A program made the translations under genes and the position numbers. The notes under the pieces are model-generated. The model saw only the letters and a list, made by a program, of their open reading frames with translations, was not told where the DNA came from and searched no databases. 64,000 nucleotides of DNA. Origin: Candidatus Berkiella aquae. GTDB taxonomy: Bacteria; Pseudomonadota; Gammaproteobacteria; Berkiellales; Berkiellaceae. This document shows, piece by piece, positions 24,161 to 32,683 of this stretch; position 1 is the first letter of the stretch; every line of letters begins with the position of its first letter. The DNA lies in contig NZ_LKAJ02000001.1 of the NCBI RefSeq assembly GCF_001431295.2, positions 868,001 to 932,000 of the forward strand. Direction: 5' to 3'.

Positions 24161-26029
24161 TTAAAACTCACAATAGCTTCCAATGGCTATCGTTCGGTTG
24201 TAGGGGAGATGATAGAATTCAATATCATGCGTTGAATTGCGCATAAGAAAGGCAAATAATTTTTCTTGCCAATAAAAAGGCAATGTCGATTTTCTTTGCG
24301 TTGCTGAGATTTGTGTAATCTCGACAAGATAAGAAACAGATTTCAAATCAAGTTCAAATGGAAAAATTTCTTTTTTCTTAGCGAGCGACAAACTATATGG
24401 AATATTAATAAGCTGCATAAAACCAACGTGAATAATCATGCGATAAATTTGCTGATTTAATTGTTTGAGCTCATATCGATTATCGCTTGAGATATAAGGC
24501 TCATTCGTATTATTAATGTGAACAATTAAAACAGTCCCCGGAAATGTATGATTCAGTTTAAAATAATGTAATAAATTAGAAGTGCTGCGATGATAAGGTT
24601 CAGTAATAAAGATAGCAGAAGCGTCTGGCAAGTAATGTAAATTACCCTTTTCAAATTCTGAAATAATCTCATTAAAATCTTCTATTTCTTCATCACGAAA
24701 TATTTTTCTAAGCGATTGTATGCCTTGATACCAAGTAATCATGATCACAAGGCAGACCATCCCAAAAAGAATAGGTACCCAGCCACCACTTAGAATTTTA
24801 TGCGCATTAGCCGCTAAAAATGTCATTTCGATAAGGAAGAAAATGAATAGTGAACCAGCAATTTTAATCCATGACCATTTCCATAAAGCAGAAGCAATAT
24901 ACATCAATAAAATTGAAACACAAATCATATGTAAATTAACGGCGATACCATAAGCAAAAGCCATATTGCTGGAAGTTCTAAACGCTAGAACAAAGCTTAA
25001 GGTTGCAATCGCTAAGAAAAAATTCATTTTGGGAGAATAGACTTGTCCTTTTTCTTCACTTGAGGTTTGGACAATGCGTATTTTAGGAAATAAATCTAAT
25101 AAAATGGCTTGCTTGGTAATTGAAAAAGTTGCAGAAATAACCGCCTGTGAAGCAACGATTGTCGCGAGTGTTGAGATGAAGAGTAAAGGATAAGCAAACC
25201 CTTTAGGAGCCAATTCATAAAATGGATTAACAATAGCTTCTGGATGATTGAGTACATAAGCTCCTTGACCAAAATAATTCAACAGTAAAGCGGGTAATGC
25301 TAAACCGAACCAACCTAATCGAATAGGAAAGCGTCCGAATTGTCCTAAATCAGCATAGAGTGCCTCGCCACCCGTTACCACAAGAAAAACAGCACCGAGC
25401 AAGATAAAACCTGTAATCCCATTTTCAGTTAAGAAATAGACAGCATAATAAGGATTGAGTGCTTGAAAAATAAGTGGGTTATCATTTAAATGAAGCGCGC
25501 CTAATGTGCCAATCGTGAGAAACCACAAAACAATAATAGGGCCAAACAACAGTCCAATTTTAGCGGTTCCATGATATTGGAAGAAATAGAGTACCATTAA
25601 AATAATCAAACTAATGGGAACGGTGTATTCTGCCAAAGCAGGAGAAATAACCTCGAGCCCTTCTATGGCACTGGTCACGGAAATAGCAGGTGTAATGATA
25701 CCATCGCCAATTAAGAGTGCCGCACCAAAAACGGCAATGCTAAAAAAAACTTTTTTTATCTTTTTTTTGTTAACCAATGCTAACATAGATAGAATGCCGC
25801 CTTCGCCGTCATTATCTGCGCGTAAGACGAATATGAGATATTTGATGGAAATAATTGAGATTAATGACCAAAAAATAAGCGAGAGAACGCCTAAAATATT
25901 ATCAGGGGTAATTTCTAAACCTTTAAGAGACTCTCTGAAGGCATATAAAGGACTTGTACCTAAATCACCATAGACGATACCAATTGCCGCTAATGTGAGT
26001 GACATTGTTCTTTTGGTGTTTTCTTTCAT
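24161..26029 (-). CDS. kup: Kup-type potassium uptake transporter
   Basis: An inner-membrane K+/H+ symporter of the KUP/HAK family, 622 residues with about 12 transmembrane helices followed by a cytosolic C-terminal domain from about residue 430. Signature segments are AAIGIVYGDLGTSPLYAFRE, RADNDGEGGILSMLAL, FGAALLIGDGIITPAISV and TGGEALYADLGQFGRFPIRL. The length is as expected for Kup. It takes up potassium without high-affinity ATPase components. The gene is monocistronic. The preceding 130 bases before the AhpD-like gene on the other strand hold both promoters. Confidence 0.96.
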   Translation of the reverse strand: MKENTKRTMSLTLAAIGIVYGDLGTSPLYAFRESLKGLEITPDNILGVLSLIFWSLISIISIKYLIFVLRADNDGEGGILSMLALVNKKKIKKVFFSIAVFGAALLIGDGIITPAISVTSAIEGLEVISPALAEYTVPISLIILMVLYFFQYHGTAKIGLLFGPIIVLWFLTIGTLGALHLNDNPLIFQALNPYYAVYFLTENGITGFILLGAVFLVVTGGEALYADLGQFGRFPIRLGWFGLALPALLLNYFGQGAYVLNHPEAIVNPFYELAPKGFAYPLLFISTLATIVASQAVISATFSITKQAILLDLFPKIRIVQTSSEEKGQVYSPKMNFFLAIATLSFVLAFRTSSNMAFAYGIAVNLHMICVSILLMYIASALWKWSWIKIAGSLFIFFLIEMTFLAANAHKILSGGWVPILFGMVCLVIMITWYQGIQSLRKIFRDEEIEDFNEIISEFEKGNLHYLPDASAIFITEPYHRSTSNLLHYFKLNHTFPGTVLIVHINNTNEPYISSDNRYELKQLNQQIYRMIIHVGFMQLINIPYSLSLAKKKEIFPFELDLKSVSYLVEITQISATQRKSTLPFYWQEKLFAFLMRNSTHDIEFYHLPYNRTIAIGSYCEF

Positions 26030-26190
26030 TGATCTACTGTTAATTTAAATGGTTTGTTTAAATCATTAACTCTATTTAAAGAGTAGAGTAAAAAGCGAAA
26101 AACCTTGTTAATTGTTGTAAATACAAAAAACAGAAAAAATTTGATTCAGGTGCTATTGTTAGTAAATCAATTAATAGAGGTTTATTAAAT

Positions 26191-26627
26191 ATGAACGCTC
26201 GTTTAGATTTCTATAAAACATCGCCTGAAACTTTTAAAGGATTACTTGAGTTAGAAACACTTGTGAGTAAATCTGGATTAGAATCATCGCTACTTCATCT
26301 TATTAAATTAAGAGCATCATTAATTAATGGCTGTGCTTTTGTGTTGATATGCATACGAAAGATGCAATTAAATCTGGCGAAAATGTACAACGTTTGTTTG
26401 CAGTCGCCGTATGGCGAGAAACTCCTTTTTTTACCGACCGTGAAAGAACGGCATTGGCTTGGACAGAGGCATTAACGTTAATATCTGAAACTCATGCACC
26501 GGATGATGTTTATCAAGAGTTGATGAAACATTTCAATGAGAAAGAGGCCACTGATTTAACGATAGCCATTGCCACAATCAATAGTTGGAATAGATTAGCG
26601 GTTGGTTTTCGTAAATCGCCTAAATGA
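26191..26627 (+). pseudogene. AhpD-like carboxymuconolactone decarboxylase family gene with a -1 frameshift
   Basis: Two overlapping frames together make one AhpD/CMD-family protein of about 145 residues. Frame 1 runs from 26191 through RASLINGCAF, and the next frame continues from MHTKDAIKSGENVQRLF to 26627. Adding one T to the run at 26337-26340 restores N-G-C-A-F-C-V-D-M-H, the catalytic C-x-x-C/H motif of these peroxidase-like proteins. The missing base therefore falls exactly inside the active site. The downstream part looks undamaged (TALAWTEALTLI, IATINSWNRLAVGFR), so the lesion is recent or a sequencing error. If genuine, the product is a non-functional truncated peptide. An intact version would reduce hydroperoxides. 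Confidence 0.8.
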
Positions 26628-26632
26628 ACGAA

Positions 26633-27235
26633 TTACCATCCTGATTTATAGATTTGACCGGTTTGCAATCCTTCGACGCTTTTACAGTAAGCTAATGCAA
26701 CTTTATCAGCAGGGACAGGTTCATAACCTCGAAAGAAATCACCATAGGATTCAAGCGACTCAGTGATGACAGTGGGGCTGACAATATTAATTCTAATACC
26801 TCGTGGCATTTCAATCGCACTACCACGTACAAAGCCATTGAGAGCGGCATTGATCATGGAGGCAGAGGCACCAAAACGGATTGGATCATCACTTAAAATA
26901 CCGCTTGTTAGTGTAAATGAGCCATGGTTATTGATTTGCTTTAATCCTGCATGTACAAGATTGATTTGTCCCATTAATTTGCTGTTAATACCGCGCATAT
27001 GATCACTGGGAGTCATTTCTTCGAAAGGACCAAAATGCAGTTGACCCGTTGTTGAAATAAGCGCATCAAAATGCCCAATGGCATGGTACATTTTTTCAAT
27101 GGAAGCCATATCTGTGATGTCGACTTGAAAATTACCATGCTGATGCCCAACTATCACAAGTGAGTGCCGAGTTTTGAGTGCTTTAACAACCGCACTCCCA
27201 ATAGTACCAGTGCCACCGACAATGATAATCTTCAT
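26633..27235 (-). CDS. Short SDR-family protein lacking the catalytic Tyr/Lys
   Basis: The product has 200 residues. KIIIVGGTGTIGSAVVKAL is the Rossmann G-x-x-x-G-x-G motif and DALISTTGQ replaces the usual N-A-G strand. Where classical SDRs carry Y-x-x-x-K, this protein has FGASASMINAALNGFV, with no Tyr or Lys. This matches the Lin1944-like SDR subgroup, which keeps the nucleotide fold but lacks the standard active site. Its reaction, if any, is unknown. It converges on the frameshifted AhpD-like gene with five bases between. The start at 27235 is the only reasonable ATG. Confidence 0.82.
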   Translation of the reverse strand: MKIIIVGGTGTIGSAVVKALKTRHSLVIVGHQHGNFQVDITDMASIEKMYHAIGHFDALISTTGQLHFGPFEEMTPSDHMRGINSKLMGQINLVHAGLKQINNHGSFTLTSGILSDDPIRFGASASMINAALNGFVRGSAIEMPRGIRINIVSPTVITESLESYGDFFRGYEPVPADKVALAYCKSVEGLQTGQIYKSGW

Positions 27236-27317
27236 ATGATATATTCCTATTAATACTATTTTATATATAACATAGCTGGTATTCGCTCCTGTATGTACAT
27301 ATAAGGTTTAGAAAGAT

Positions 27318-27563
27318 ATGAAAGCAAATGATAATAAGAAAAAGGACTTTGAAAATATTTTAAATGATGGTGGTTACGATCTCAACGAATTTGAATTTAT
27401 TGATGAACCCATTTATGCAGGCGATCCAGAGCCTATTGCAACGAGAGTTATTGTTTCTCGCCATTCTCATCACATTACCCATCGTTACGAAGAGCGTATT
27501 GATAAAAATTGGTTACATGATTTTTTACTTGATTTAAATAACGGCAAATTTGGCAAACCCTAA
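27318..27563 (+). CDS. Hypothetical small acidic protein with His-rich patch
   Basis: Function not recognised. The product has 81 residues. The N-terminus is acidic (FENILNDGGYDLNEFEFIDE), then RVIVSRHSHHITHRYEERID has four His residues in eight positions that could bind a metal ion, then a helical tail (KNWLHDFLLDLNNGKF). There is no signal peptide. It precedes the mechanosensitive channel gene by about 100 bases in the same direction and might share a transcript. Confidence 0.5.
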   Translation: MKANDNKKKDFENILNDGGYDLNEFEFIDEPIYAGDPEPIATRVIVSRHSHHITHRYEERIDKNWLHDFLLDLNNGKFGKP

Positions 27564-27667
27564 GTCCCATCTTATTTAGCTAGTGTTCTTAAAGTTTGAC
27601 TTAAGTAAGGAAATTTATTAAGTTTAAGACTTAATAAATAATGCTTTCATCATCACATGGGGTGATA

Positions 27668-28627
27668 ATGTCAATTTTAAAAGTAACTTCATCTGATCTA
27701 TTAAATACCATAAAAGAAGCAGGTTACGACGAACTTCATTTATTTAAACTGGATTTTGAAATCGTCGTAAAAAAATCATATGCTTTGCTGCATACCTTTT
27801 TGGAAGCATTACCTAATATTGTTATTGCCATTATTGTGTTCAGTCTTCTCATGCTGACAAGCCGTTTTTGCTGCAGTGTGATTAGGCGACGGCCAAAATT
27901 ACCTAAAAGCGTTGCTTTGGTATTAGAACGCTTGAGTCGCATTGCATTTATGCTATTTGGTTTTTTTGTGGGTTTAGCCATCATCTTTCCTTCAATCAAA
28001 CCGGTTGATTTGCTTGGTGGGGTTGGCGTCGTGAGTTTAATTGTCGGTTTTGCGGTTAAAGATCTGTTAAACAATTTTTTATCTGGCATTTTAATTTTAT
28101 TACAGCAACCCTTTCGAGTGGGTGATGAGATCAAACACAAAGATATGGAAGGTGTGGTTGATTTTATTCATATTCGTTATACCGTTTTAATTGGCTTTGA
28201 TGGTAGAAAATTTTTAATTCCCAATGGTGAAATATATTCAAATACCATTGTTGTAAATACCTTATCGCATTGCCGCCGTTCCTCTTGTGAAATAAGTATT
28301 GATCTGAATAACAATATTGAAGAAGCTTGCGATATTTTATTATCAGCTATTCAAGACGTTGAAGAAGTGATGGAAGAACCAGCGCCTAGTGTATCGGTTG
28401 CAAGTATTAATTCTAATGCGGTTACTTTGAAGTGTTCATGGTCAACAGGTCCCTTTAATGGTCAAATTTCTAAAGCCAAAAATAAAGTGTTAAAACAAAT
28501 AAAAACCGTATTGCAAGGAGAAAATGTTAAATCTCCTATTGCCTTAGAATTGTTTTCCCAAACGTTATCAGTGGCATCTCCAGCGGAAAATGAATCACTT
28601 AAATTAACGAATAATATTAAGAGTTAA
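27668..28627 (+). CDS. MscS-family small-conductance mechanosensitive channel
   Basis: An inner-membrane channel that opens under membrane tension to release solutes on hypo-osmotic shock. From about residue 45, three transmembrane helices lead to the pore-lining TM3 (LLGGVGVVSLIVGFAVKDLL, then NNFLSGILILL), followed by QQPFRVGDEIKHKDMEGVVD, the conserved start of the beta domain. LIPNGEIYSNTIVVN completes it. The length (319) is close to E. coli MscS (286). The ATG at 27668 has a ggggtg ribosome-binding site; an ATG nine codons upstream is possible but weaker. Confidence 0.9.
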   Translation: MSILKVTSSDLLNTIKEAGYDELHLFKLDFEIVVKKSYALLHTFLEALPNIVIAIIVFSLLMLTSRFCCSVIRRRPKLPKSVALVLERLSRIAFMLFGFFVGLAIIFPSIKPVDLLGGVGVVSLIVGFAVKDLLNNFLSGILILLQQPFRVGDEIKHKDMEGVVDFIHIRYTVLIGFDGRKFLIPNGEIYSNTIVVNTLSHCRRSSCEISIDLNNNIEEACDILLSAIQDVEEVMEEPAPSVSVASINSNAVTLKCSWSTGPFNGQISKAKNKVLKQIKTVLQGENVKSPIALELFSQTLSVASPAENESLKLTNNIKS

Positions 28628-28674
28628 TGATCGCAGCCAAAGATGTCGGATTGTGTCATTGCAAGCGTAGCTAA

Positions 28675-29145
28675 TTATTGCAGATCTTGAATAATGATTT
28701 TTTTCATCTGCAGAAGATTTTTCATGGCTTTATTGGATTTATTCGGATCGGCATTTTCCAATAATTCAGGTAAAATGCTAGGTACGACTTGCCATGACAC
28801 GCCATATTGATCTTGTAACCAACCACATTGTATTTCTTTGCCACCGTTTGATGTTAATTTTTCCCAATAATAATCTATTTCTTCTTGAGATTCACAAGGA
28901 ATAACAAAGGAAACCGCCTCATTGAATTTAAATTCGGGCCCACCATTGAGTGCTTGAAATCCTTGTCCATTGATTTCAAAGTAAACAACCATAACAGAAC
29001 CCTCAGGTTTACCATGAATTTCAAAACCTTCTTTGCCATAATGCAATATTCTTCCTATTTTGCCGTCTTTAAAAATAGAGAGATAGAATGTTGCAGCCTC
29101 AAGAGCCTCAGTATTAAACCACAGGCAGGTTGCGATGGATTTCAT
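28675..29145 (-). CDS. PhnB-like VOC-superfamily protein
   Basis: A 156-residue protein with the 3-demethylubiquinone-methyltransferase-like/PhnB pattern of the vicinal oxygen chelate (glyoxalase) fold: SIATCLWFNTEALEAATFYL, SVMVVYFEINGQGFQALNGG, PEFKFNEAVSFVIPCESQEE, EIDYYWEKLTSNGGKE and CGWLQDQYGVSWQVVPSILP. These small proteins are metal- or ligand-binding; despite the family name they are not methyltransferases. The ATG at 29145 has a strong gggagg ribosome-binding site, whereas the upstream ATG at 29181 lacks one. The gene is monocistronic. Confidence 0.88.
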   Translation of the reverse strand: MKSIATCLWFNTEALEAATFYLSIFKDGKIGRILHYGKEGFEIHGKPEGSVMVVYFEINGQGFQALNGGPEFKFNEAVSFVIPCESQEEIDYYWEKLTSNGGKEIQCGWLQDQYGVSWQVVPSILPELLENADPNKSNKAMKNLLQMKKIIIQDLQ

Positions 29146-29195
29146 GAAATCCTCCCGCATTGAAAAGTGCTTATCTATCAATATAGAGTAAAAAT

Positions 29196-29693
29196 TTAGC
29201 AGTACAGCTTATTTAATAATCGTGTGGTTACACTGTCCATTGGGTGCCAGCTATCGCCCAAACCATCCGGGCTTTTCCATAATTTTGCACCTTGCTGATT
29301 ATACATTCCGACCGTTAAAATTCCAGCAAGTTGAGGATTGAGCATATCTTGAAATTGCCGTGCGACACTCTCTTCTGCTTTGGGGATGCCAACCCATCTA
29401 ACAAAAAGTGTTGGATTTCGTGCTGCTTGACCTGCTTGTGAACAATAGACCGGTGTTACCACAGGATTATCTGGTAAAGAAAAACCAAAATCATTTGCTC
29501 TGCATACATTAAAACGTGGAATAACATCAGCAGGTGGTGTTGGTTGGGGAATACCTCGCGCTTTTTCTTTTTCGACAATCGCTGGTTTGATATAGAGTTC
29601 AATGGGTGATTCTTTAAAACCATGGAATTTTTTATTTAAATCATTATTTTGATATGGTGGGCACAGCGAACGATTTAGAAGAAATTGCAGCAT
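29196..29693 (-). CDS. Hypothetical protein whose 5' end abuts a REP-like palindrome
   Basis: Function not recognised. The product has 165 residues from the ATG at 29693: MLQFLLNRSLCPPYQ, then a proline-rich segment (KARGIPQPTPPADVIPRFNV) and a Trp-containing C-terminal part (LWKSPDGLGDSWHPMDSVTT). The frame stays open upstream to 29819, but those 42 codons lie across a palindromic repeat (29697-29756), so the natural start may have been displaced by its insertion and the protein may be N-terminally truncated. Four Cys residues are present. There is no ribosome-binding site at the ATG, so expression is doubtful. Confidence 0.5.
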   Translation of the reverse strand: MLQFLLNRSLCPPYQNNDLNKKFHGFKESPIELYIKPAIVEKEKARGIPQPTPPADVIPRFNVCRANDFGFSLPDNPVVTPVYCSQAGQAARNPTLFVRWVGIPKAEESVARQFQDMLNPQLAGILTVGMYNQQGAKLWKSPDGLGDSWHPMDSVTTRLLNKLYC

Positions 29694-29696
29694 GTT

Positions 29697-29760
29697 ATTG
29701 CGAGCAGAGCGAAGCAATCTCCTTATAGATTGCTTCGTCGTTACACTCCTCGCAATGACG
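29697..29760. repeat. REP-like palindromic element
   Basis: Nested inverted repeats: outer attgcgag (29697-29704) with ctcgcaat (29749-29756), and inner cgaagcaatct (29710-29720) with agattgcttcg (29727-29737). The same words (gcgag, caatctat, agattgcttcg, cgcaatgacg) recur in the 62.7-62.9 kb element, so this is a dispersed family, about 65 bases long here. Confidence 0.75.
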
Positions 29761-29819
29761 AAGGAATGATTTGTTATTGCACTTACCGTAATGACGGGAA
29801 AGGGATGAAAAAAACACAA

Positions 29820-30818
29820 TCAAAGGCTTCGTCTTCTTCTAACCGGTGAATACGAATCATTCGAGCTTTCTTCAGAGGCTTCTGAATTTTCAGGGGTATC
29901 TGCTTGATCATAGTATTGAGCGCTATCTTCATCAGAGCTCCCATCTTGACTACGGTGTTGAACCCTGTCGTCGCCAGAATCATCTTCTTCAGCGCTATTT
30001 TCCTGATCATAATAGACTGTATTATCTTCATCCGATCCTTCTGAATCCACATTAGAGTCTTCAAAACTTTGACCACGCTCTTCTTCTTGGCTTGGTTCAT
30101 TTTGTAATCTTAATGCAAATGCCCGATCATCTTCTTCTTGAAGTTGTTTTGCCAAATCTTCAGCCAGTGCAGCATCTTGAGAGATTTGAGCCCTTTTCAA
30201 GAGTATAGGGTCGCGGTAGGCCGGGGTAAAAGTGGGAGGTGATGTTTGTATAATTTCTATTTTAGAGGGCTGTAGCGCAATAGTGATTGCGTTTTTTGTG
30301 GCGCTAATGACGGCTGACTTCAGATCTTCATCAGCAATCTCTGGACCATATGCCAGTAAGCGAATGCTTAGCTTATTAAAAACATTTAAGCTTTGTTCAT
30401 AAAGTTGTTCGCCTGTAATTTGATCTTGGCTAAATTTGTCTGCCGTTTCTGTATTTTTTTGTATGTCTTCGTCACTGTCAGGGGTTTTATTTAAATAATA
30501 TTCGTGCACCAGCATATGAAGGAGGTGATAAAAATTATCCAACGCATTTTCTGCTTTTTCTTTATCAACATGGGACGCTAGGGTGGATGCTATATGTGCT
30601 TTTAAATCATGATCATCTTGATGAAAGGGTAAAGCGGTGGATTTTGCTGATATTTTTTCTTCGGTTATGATTCCTAAAAGATTGCCCAAAATTAGCTCTG
30701 TTTGGTCAGAAGGTAACTCGAGTTCTTTGATATTCTCTAATAACATTTGAACGATTGGAGTAACATAATCTCTTTCTAAACGGGCAGATTGTTGGGTGTT
30801 TATGGGTCCATTTTGCAT
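29820..30818 (-). CDS. Hypothetical acidic effector-like protein
   Basis: Function not recognised. Of 332 residues, the first 190 are helical. Residues 214-245 (DAALAEDLAKQLQEEDDRAF and on) resemble the L-A-x-x-L-Q-x-E-E pattern of ubiquitin-binding MIU/UIM helices. The last 85 residues are an acidic Ser/Asp/Glu region with two related units (GSDEDNTVYYDQ and SSDEDSAQYYDQ), ending in a basic PVRRRRSL. The aggag ribosome-binding site is good. It follows the 31-kb gene on the same strand but is separated from it by a terminator, so it probably has its own promoter. Confidence 0.68.
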   Translation of the reverse strand: MQNGPINTQQSARLERDYVTPIVQMLLENIKELELPSDQTELILGNLLGIITEEKISAKSTALPFHQDDHDLKAHIASTLASHVDKEKAENALDNFYHLLHMLVHEYYLNKTPDSDEDIQKNTETADKFSQDQITGEQLYEQSLNVFNKLSIRLLAYGPEIADEDLKSAVISATKNAITIALQPSKIEIIQTSPPTFTPAYRDPILLKRAQISQDAALAEDLAKQLQEEDDRAFALRLQNEPSQEEERGQSFEDSNVDSEGSDEDNTVYYDQENSAEEDDSGDDRVQHRSQDGSSDEDSAQYYDQADTPENSEASEESSNDSYSPVRRRRSL

Positions 30819-30902
30819 ACTATCTCCTAAATAGTGATGGTTGAAGAACTGAAGAATAAAAAGGGGATAATCGTAACAGACCTATTGATGACAAAGAAGA
30901 GG

Positions 30903-30942
30903 AAAAAAATGCAAGAAACTGATCGGCATCGCAGTTTCTTGC
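30903..30942 (-). terminator. Rho-independent terminator for the 31-kb gene
   Basis: A perfect 11-base stem, gcaagaaactg (30911-30921) and cagtttcttgc (30932-30942). On the minus strand it is followed by a run of seven T, directly after the stop of the 30977-31690 gene. Confidence 0.9.
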
Positions 30943-30976
30943 AGATAGTGAGAAAACTAAGTTATTTGGTTTTAAC

Positions 30977-31690
30977 TTAAAAATTGCATGAATGTGATCT
31001 TTTAATCTTCGGTTTAGCAGCGGGAACCGTGGATGGTGTTGTATTGTTCTCAAATTGGCGTCGTAGTTTCCGTAATGGCGTAATAGGAGCAGCTTCGGGT
31101 TCAAGAGGGCGCTTTTCAGTGGAGCGGAGTTCTGCCACAGGGTTAGGAGTGTCTTTCGTGCCATGCTCTTTAAGTAATTTTTGCTTGATGAGTTCTTTAT
31201 GTTCTTGAAGTTGCATGCCAATATAATCTCTTAATCGTGCTTTATAACCATTTAAAGAGCCCACTCCACGTGTTTGTGGATCAACATTATCTGCTAATGC
31301 CACTTTAAAGAAAAATCCAATTTCTTTAAGCTGTTCTTGTGGAGAATATTCATACAAACCAAGATGATAAGCGGTATAACATAACGTTAATATTTCTTCC
31401 TTTTGTTGAGTATCTTGCGTTTTAATATGAGCACTTAATTCTTCCAGTGCTTTTAAGTAATGATCAACTTCATTTGAATTATGACGGGCCGTTTCAATGA
31501 GATGAGAAAATACATTTAATGCATCTTGCTGCCATTCAGCAGAAGTAAAAGAGAATAGCATTCTTTGTAAAAGAGCCACTTCCGTGCCGTCAATAGGCAT
31601 GCCATTCATCACGATAAATCGGGAAATAAGTCCTTCCAGTTGGTGAAAATCATCAGCGGGGAAAGAAGGATTGATTAAGGTTTGAAACAT
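30977..31690 (-). CDS. Hypothetical helical protein with basic tail
   Basis: Function not recognised. The product has 237 residues, mostly alpha-helical (ADDFHQLEGLISRFIVMNGM, AEWQQDALNVFSHLIETARH, LYEYSPQEQLKEIGFFFKVA), with spacing like an all-helical effector domain. The last 50 residues are basic and Thr/Pro-rich (RPLEPEAAPITPLRKLRRQF, ending KPKIKRSHSCNF). An agaggt ribosome-binding site precedes the ATG and a strong terminator follows. The basic tail is shared in character, not sequence, with several other proteins of the window. Confidence 0.66.
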   Translation of the reverse strand: MFQTLINPSFPADDFHQLEGLISRFIVMNGMPIDGTEVALLQRMLFSFTSAEWQQDALNVFSHLIETARHNSNEVDHYLKALEELSAHIKTQDTQQKEEILTLCYTAYHLGLYEYSPQEQLKEIGFFFKVALADNVDPQTRGVGSLNGYKARLRDYIGMQLQEHKELIKQKLLKEHGTKDTPNPVAELRSTEKRPLEPEAAPITPLRKLRRQFENNTTPSTVPAAKPKIKRSHSCNF

Positions 31691-31865
31691 CGGGTTACCT
31701 CTTTTTGGTTTGTTGTATTTACTTTAAATAAAGTTAGTTGATTTTATCATGGTGTTTGTTAAAAAGTAATCATAAAAATCCCTACTTTAGACGCTATTTT
31801 TTGTCTTTTGCAGGAGAATACTGTAATTTTGTTGTTTTTATGCTTTTCTAATCAAGGATAGATTA

Positions 31866-32648
31866 ATGAAGAATCCCATTTTTTACCGCTTTAGGTTACT
31901 GGCTGTAATCGTTTTAACATTCATTATCAATACCAATGTCTTTGCTGAGGTGAAACCTAATCCAACCGTTGTTTTAGTGCATGGTGCATTTTCGGATGGT
32001 TCTATTTGGTCTAAAGTGATCCCGCTATTACAAGTGAATAATATTAATGTTATCGCAACGCAAATTCCACTGACATCGCTCACCGATGATGTGGCAACAA
32101 CACAAAGAACGATAGATATTACTTCTGGCCCCATTGTTTTGGTCGGCCATTCATATGCAGGTGCGGTGATCACACAAGCTGGGAATTCTGATAAGGTAAA
32201 AGCGCTGGTTTATATTGCCGCTTTTGCTCCGGAAAAAGGGCAGTCGGTATCTGATTTAGGAACTCATCTACCTCCTTCACCCGGTACTATCGGCTTGACG
32301 ACGGACAAATTTGGTTTTTACCACTTATCAACCCAATCATTACTGGAAAATCTTGCTCCCGATATTCCACATCAAGAAGCATTAATATTGACTGTCACTC
32401 AAACACCGACTGCAACGAAGGTTTTTAATGAAAAAGTGAAAACAGCAGCCTGGAAAGATAAAAACAATTTTTATCTTGTCGCTAAGCATGACAGAATGAT
32501 TCAACCCGATTTGGAGCGTCAATTTGCCCATGCGATGAAAGCAACAACCGTTGAAATTTCTTCAAGTCATGTTGCGATGCTTTCTCATCCTAATGAGGTT
32601 GCCAAGCTTATTATTGCGGCAGTTGAAGCGACAAGAAAAGAAAAATAA
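31866..32648 (+). CDS. Secreted alpha/beta hydrolase
   Basis: The product has 260 residues with an N-terminal signal peptide (YRFRLLAVIVLTFIINTNVF, cleavage after Phe-Ala), so it is exported to the periplasm or beyond. The alpha/beta-hydrolase fold shows VVLVHGAFSDGSIW (oxyanion loop), GHSYAGAVI (nucleophile Ser in G-H-S-Y-A-G) and SHVAMLSHP (catalytic His). It resembles the esterase/lipase-like hydrolases annotated as alpha/beta hydrolase, with unknown ester substrate. It heads a three-gene operon with a GNAT gene 35 bases downstream and a VanX-type peptidase after it. Confidence 0.88.
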   Translation: MKNPIFYRFRLLAVIVLTFIINTNVFAEVKPNPTVVLVHGAFSDGSIWSKVIPLLQVNNINVIATQIPLTSLTDDVATTQRTIDITSGPIVLVGHSYAGAVITQAGNSDKVKALVYIAAFAPEKGQSVSDLGTHLPPSPGTIGLTTDKFGFYHLSTQSLLENLAPDIPHQEALILTVTQTPTATKVFNEKVKTAAWKDKNNFYLVAKHDRMIQPDLERQFAHAMKATTVEISSSHVAMLSHPNEVAKLIIAAVEATRKEK

Positions 32649-32683
32649 AATAGCAAACCGTGTCCTTTAAGGCGAAGAAAATA

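Noticed and set aside
25614-25973. Plus-strand frame opposite kup
   Set aside because: Shadow of a conserved membrane-protein gene.
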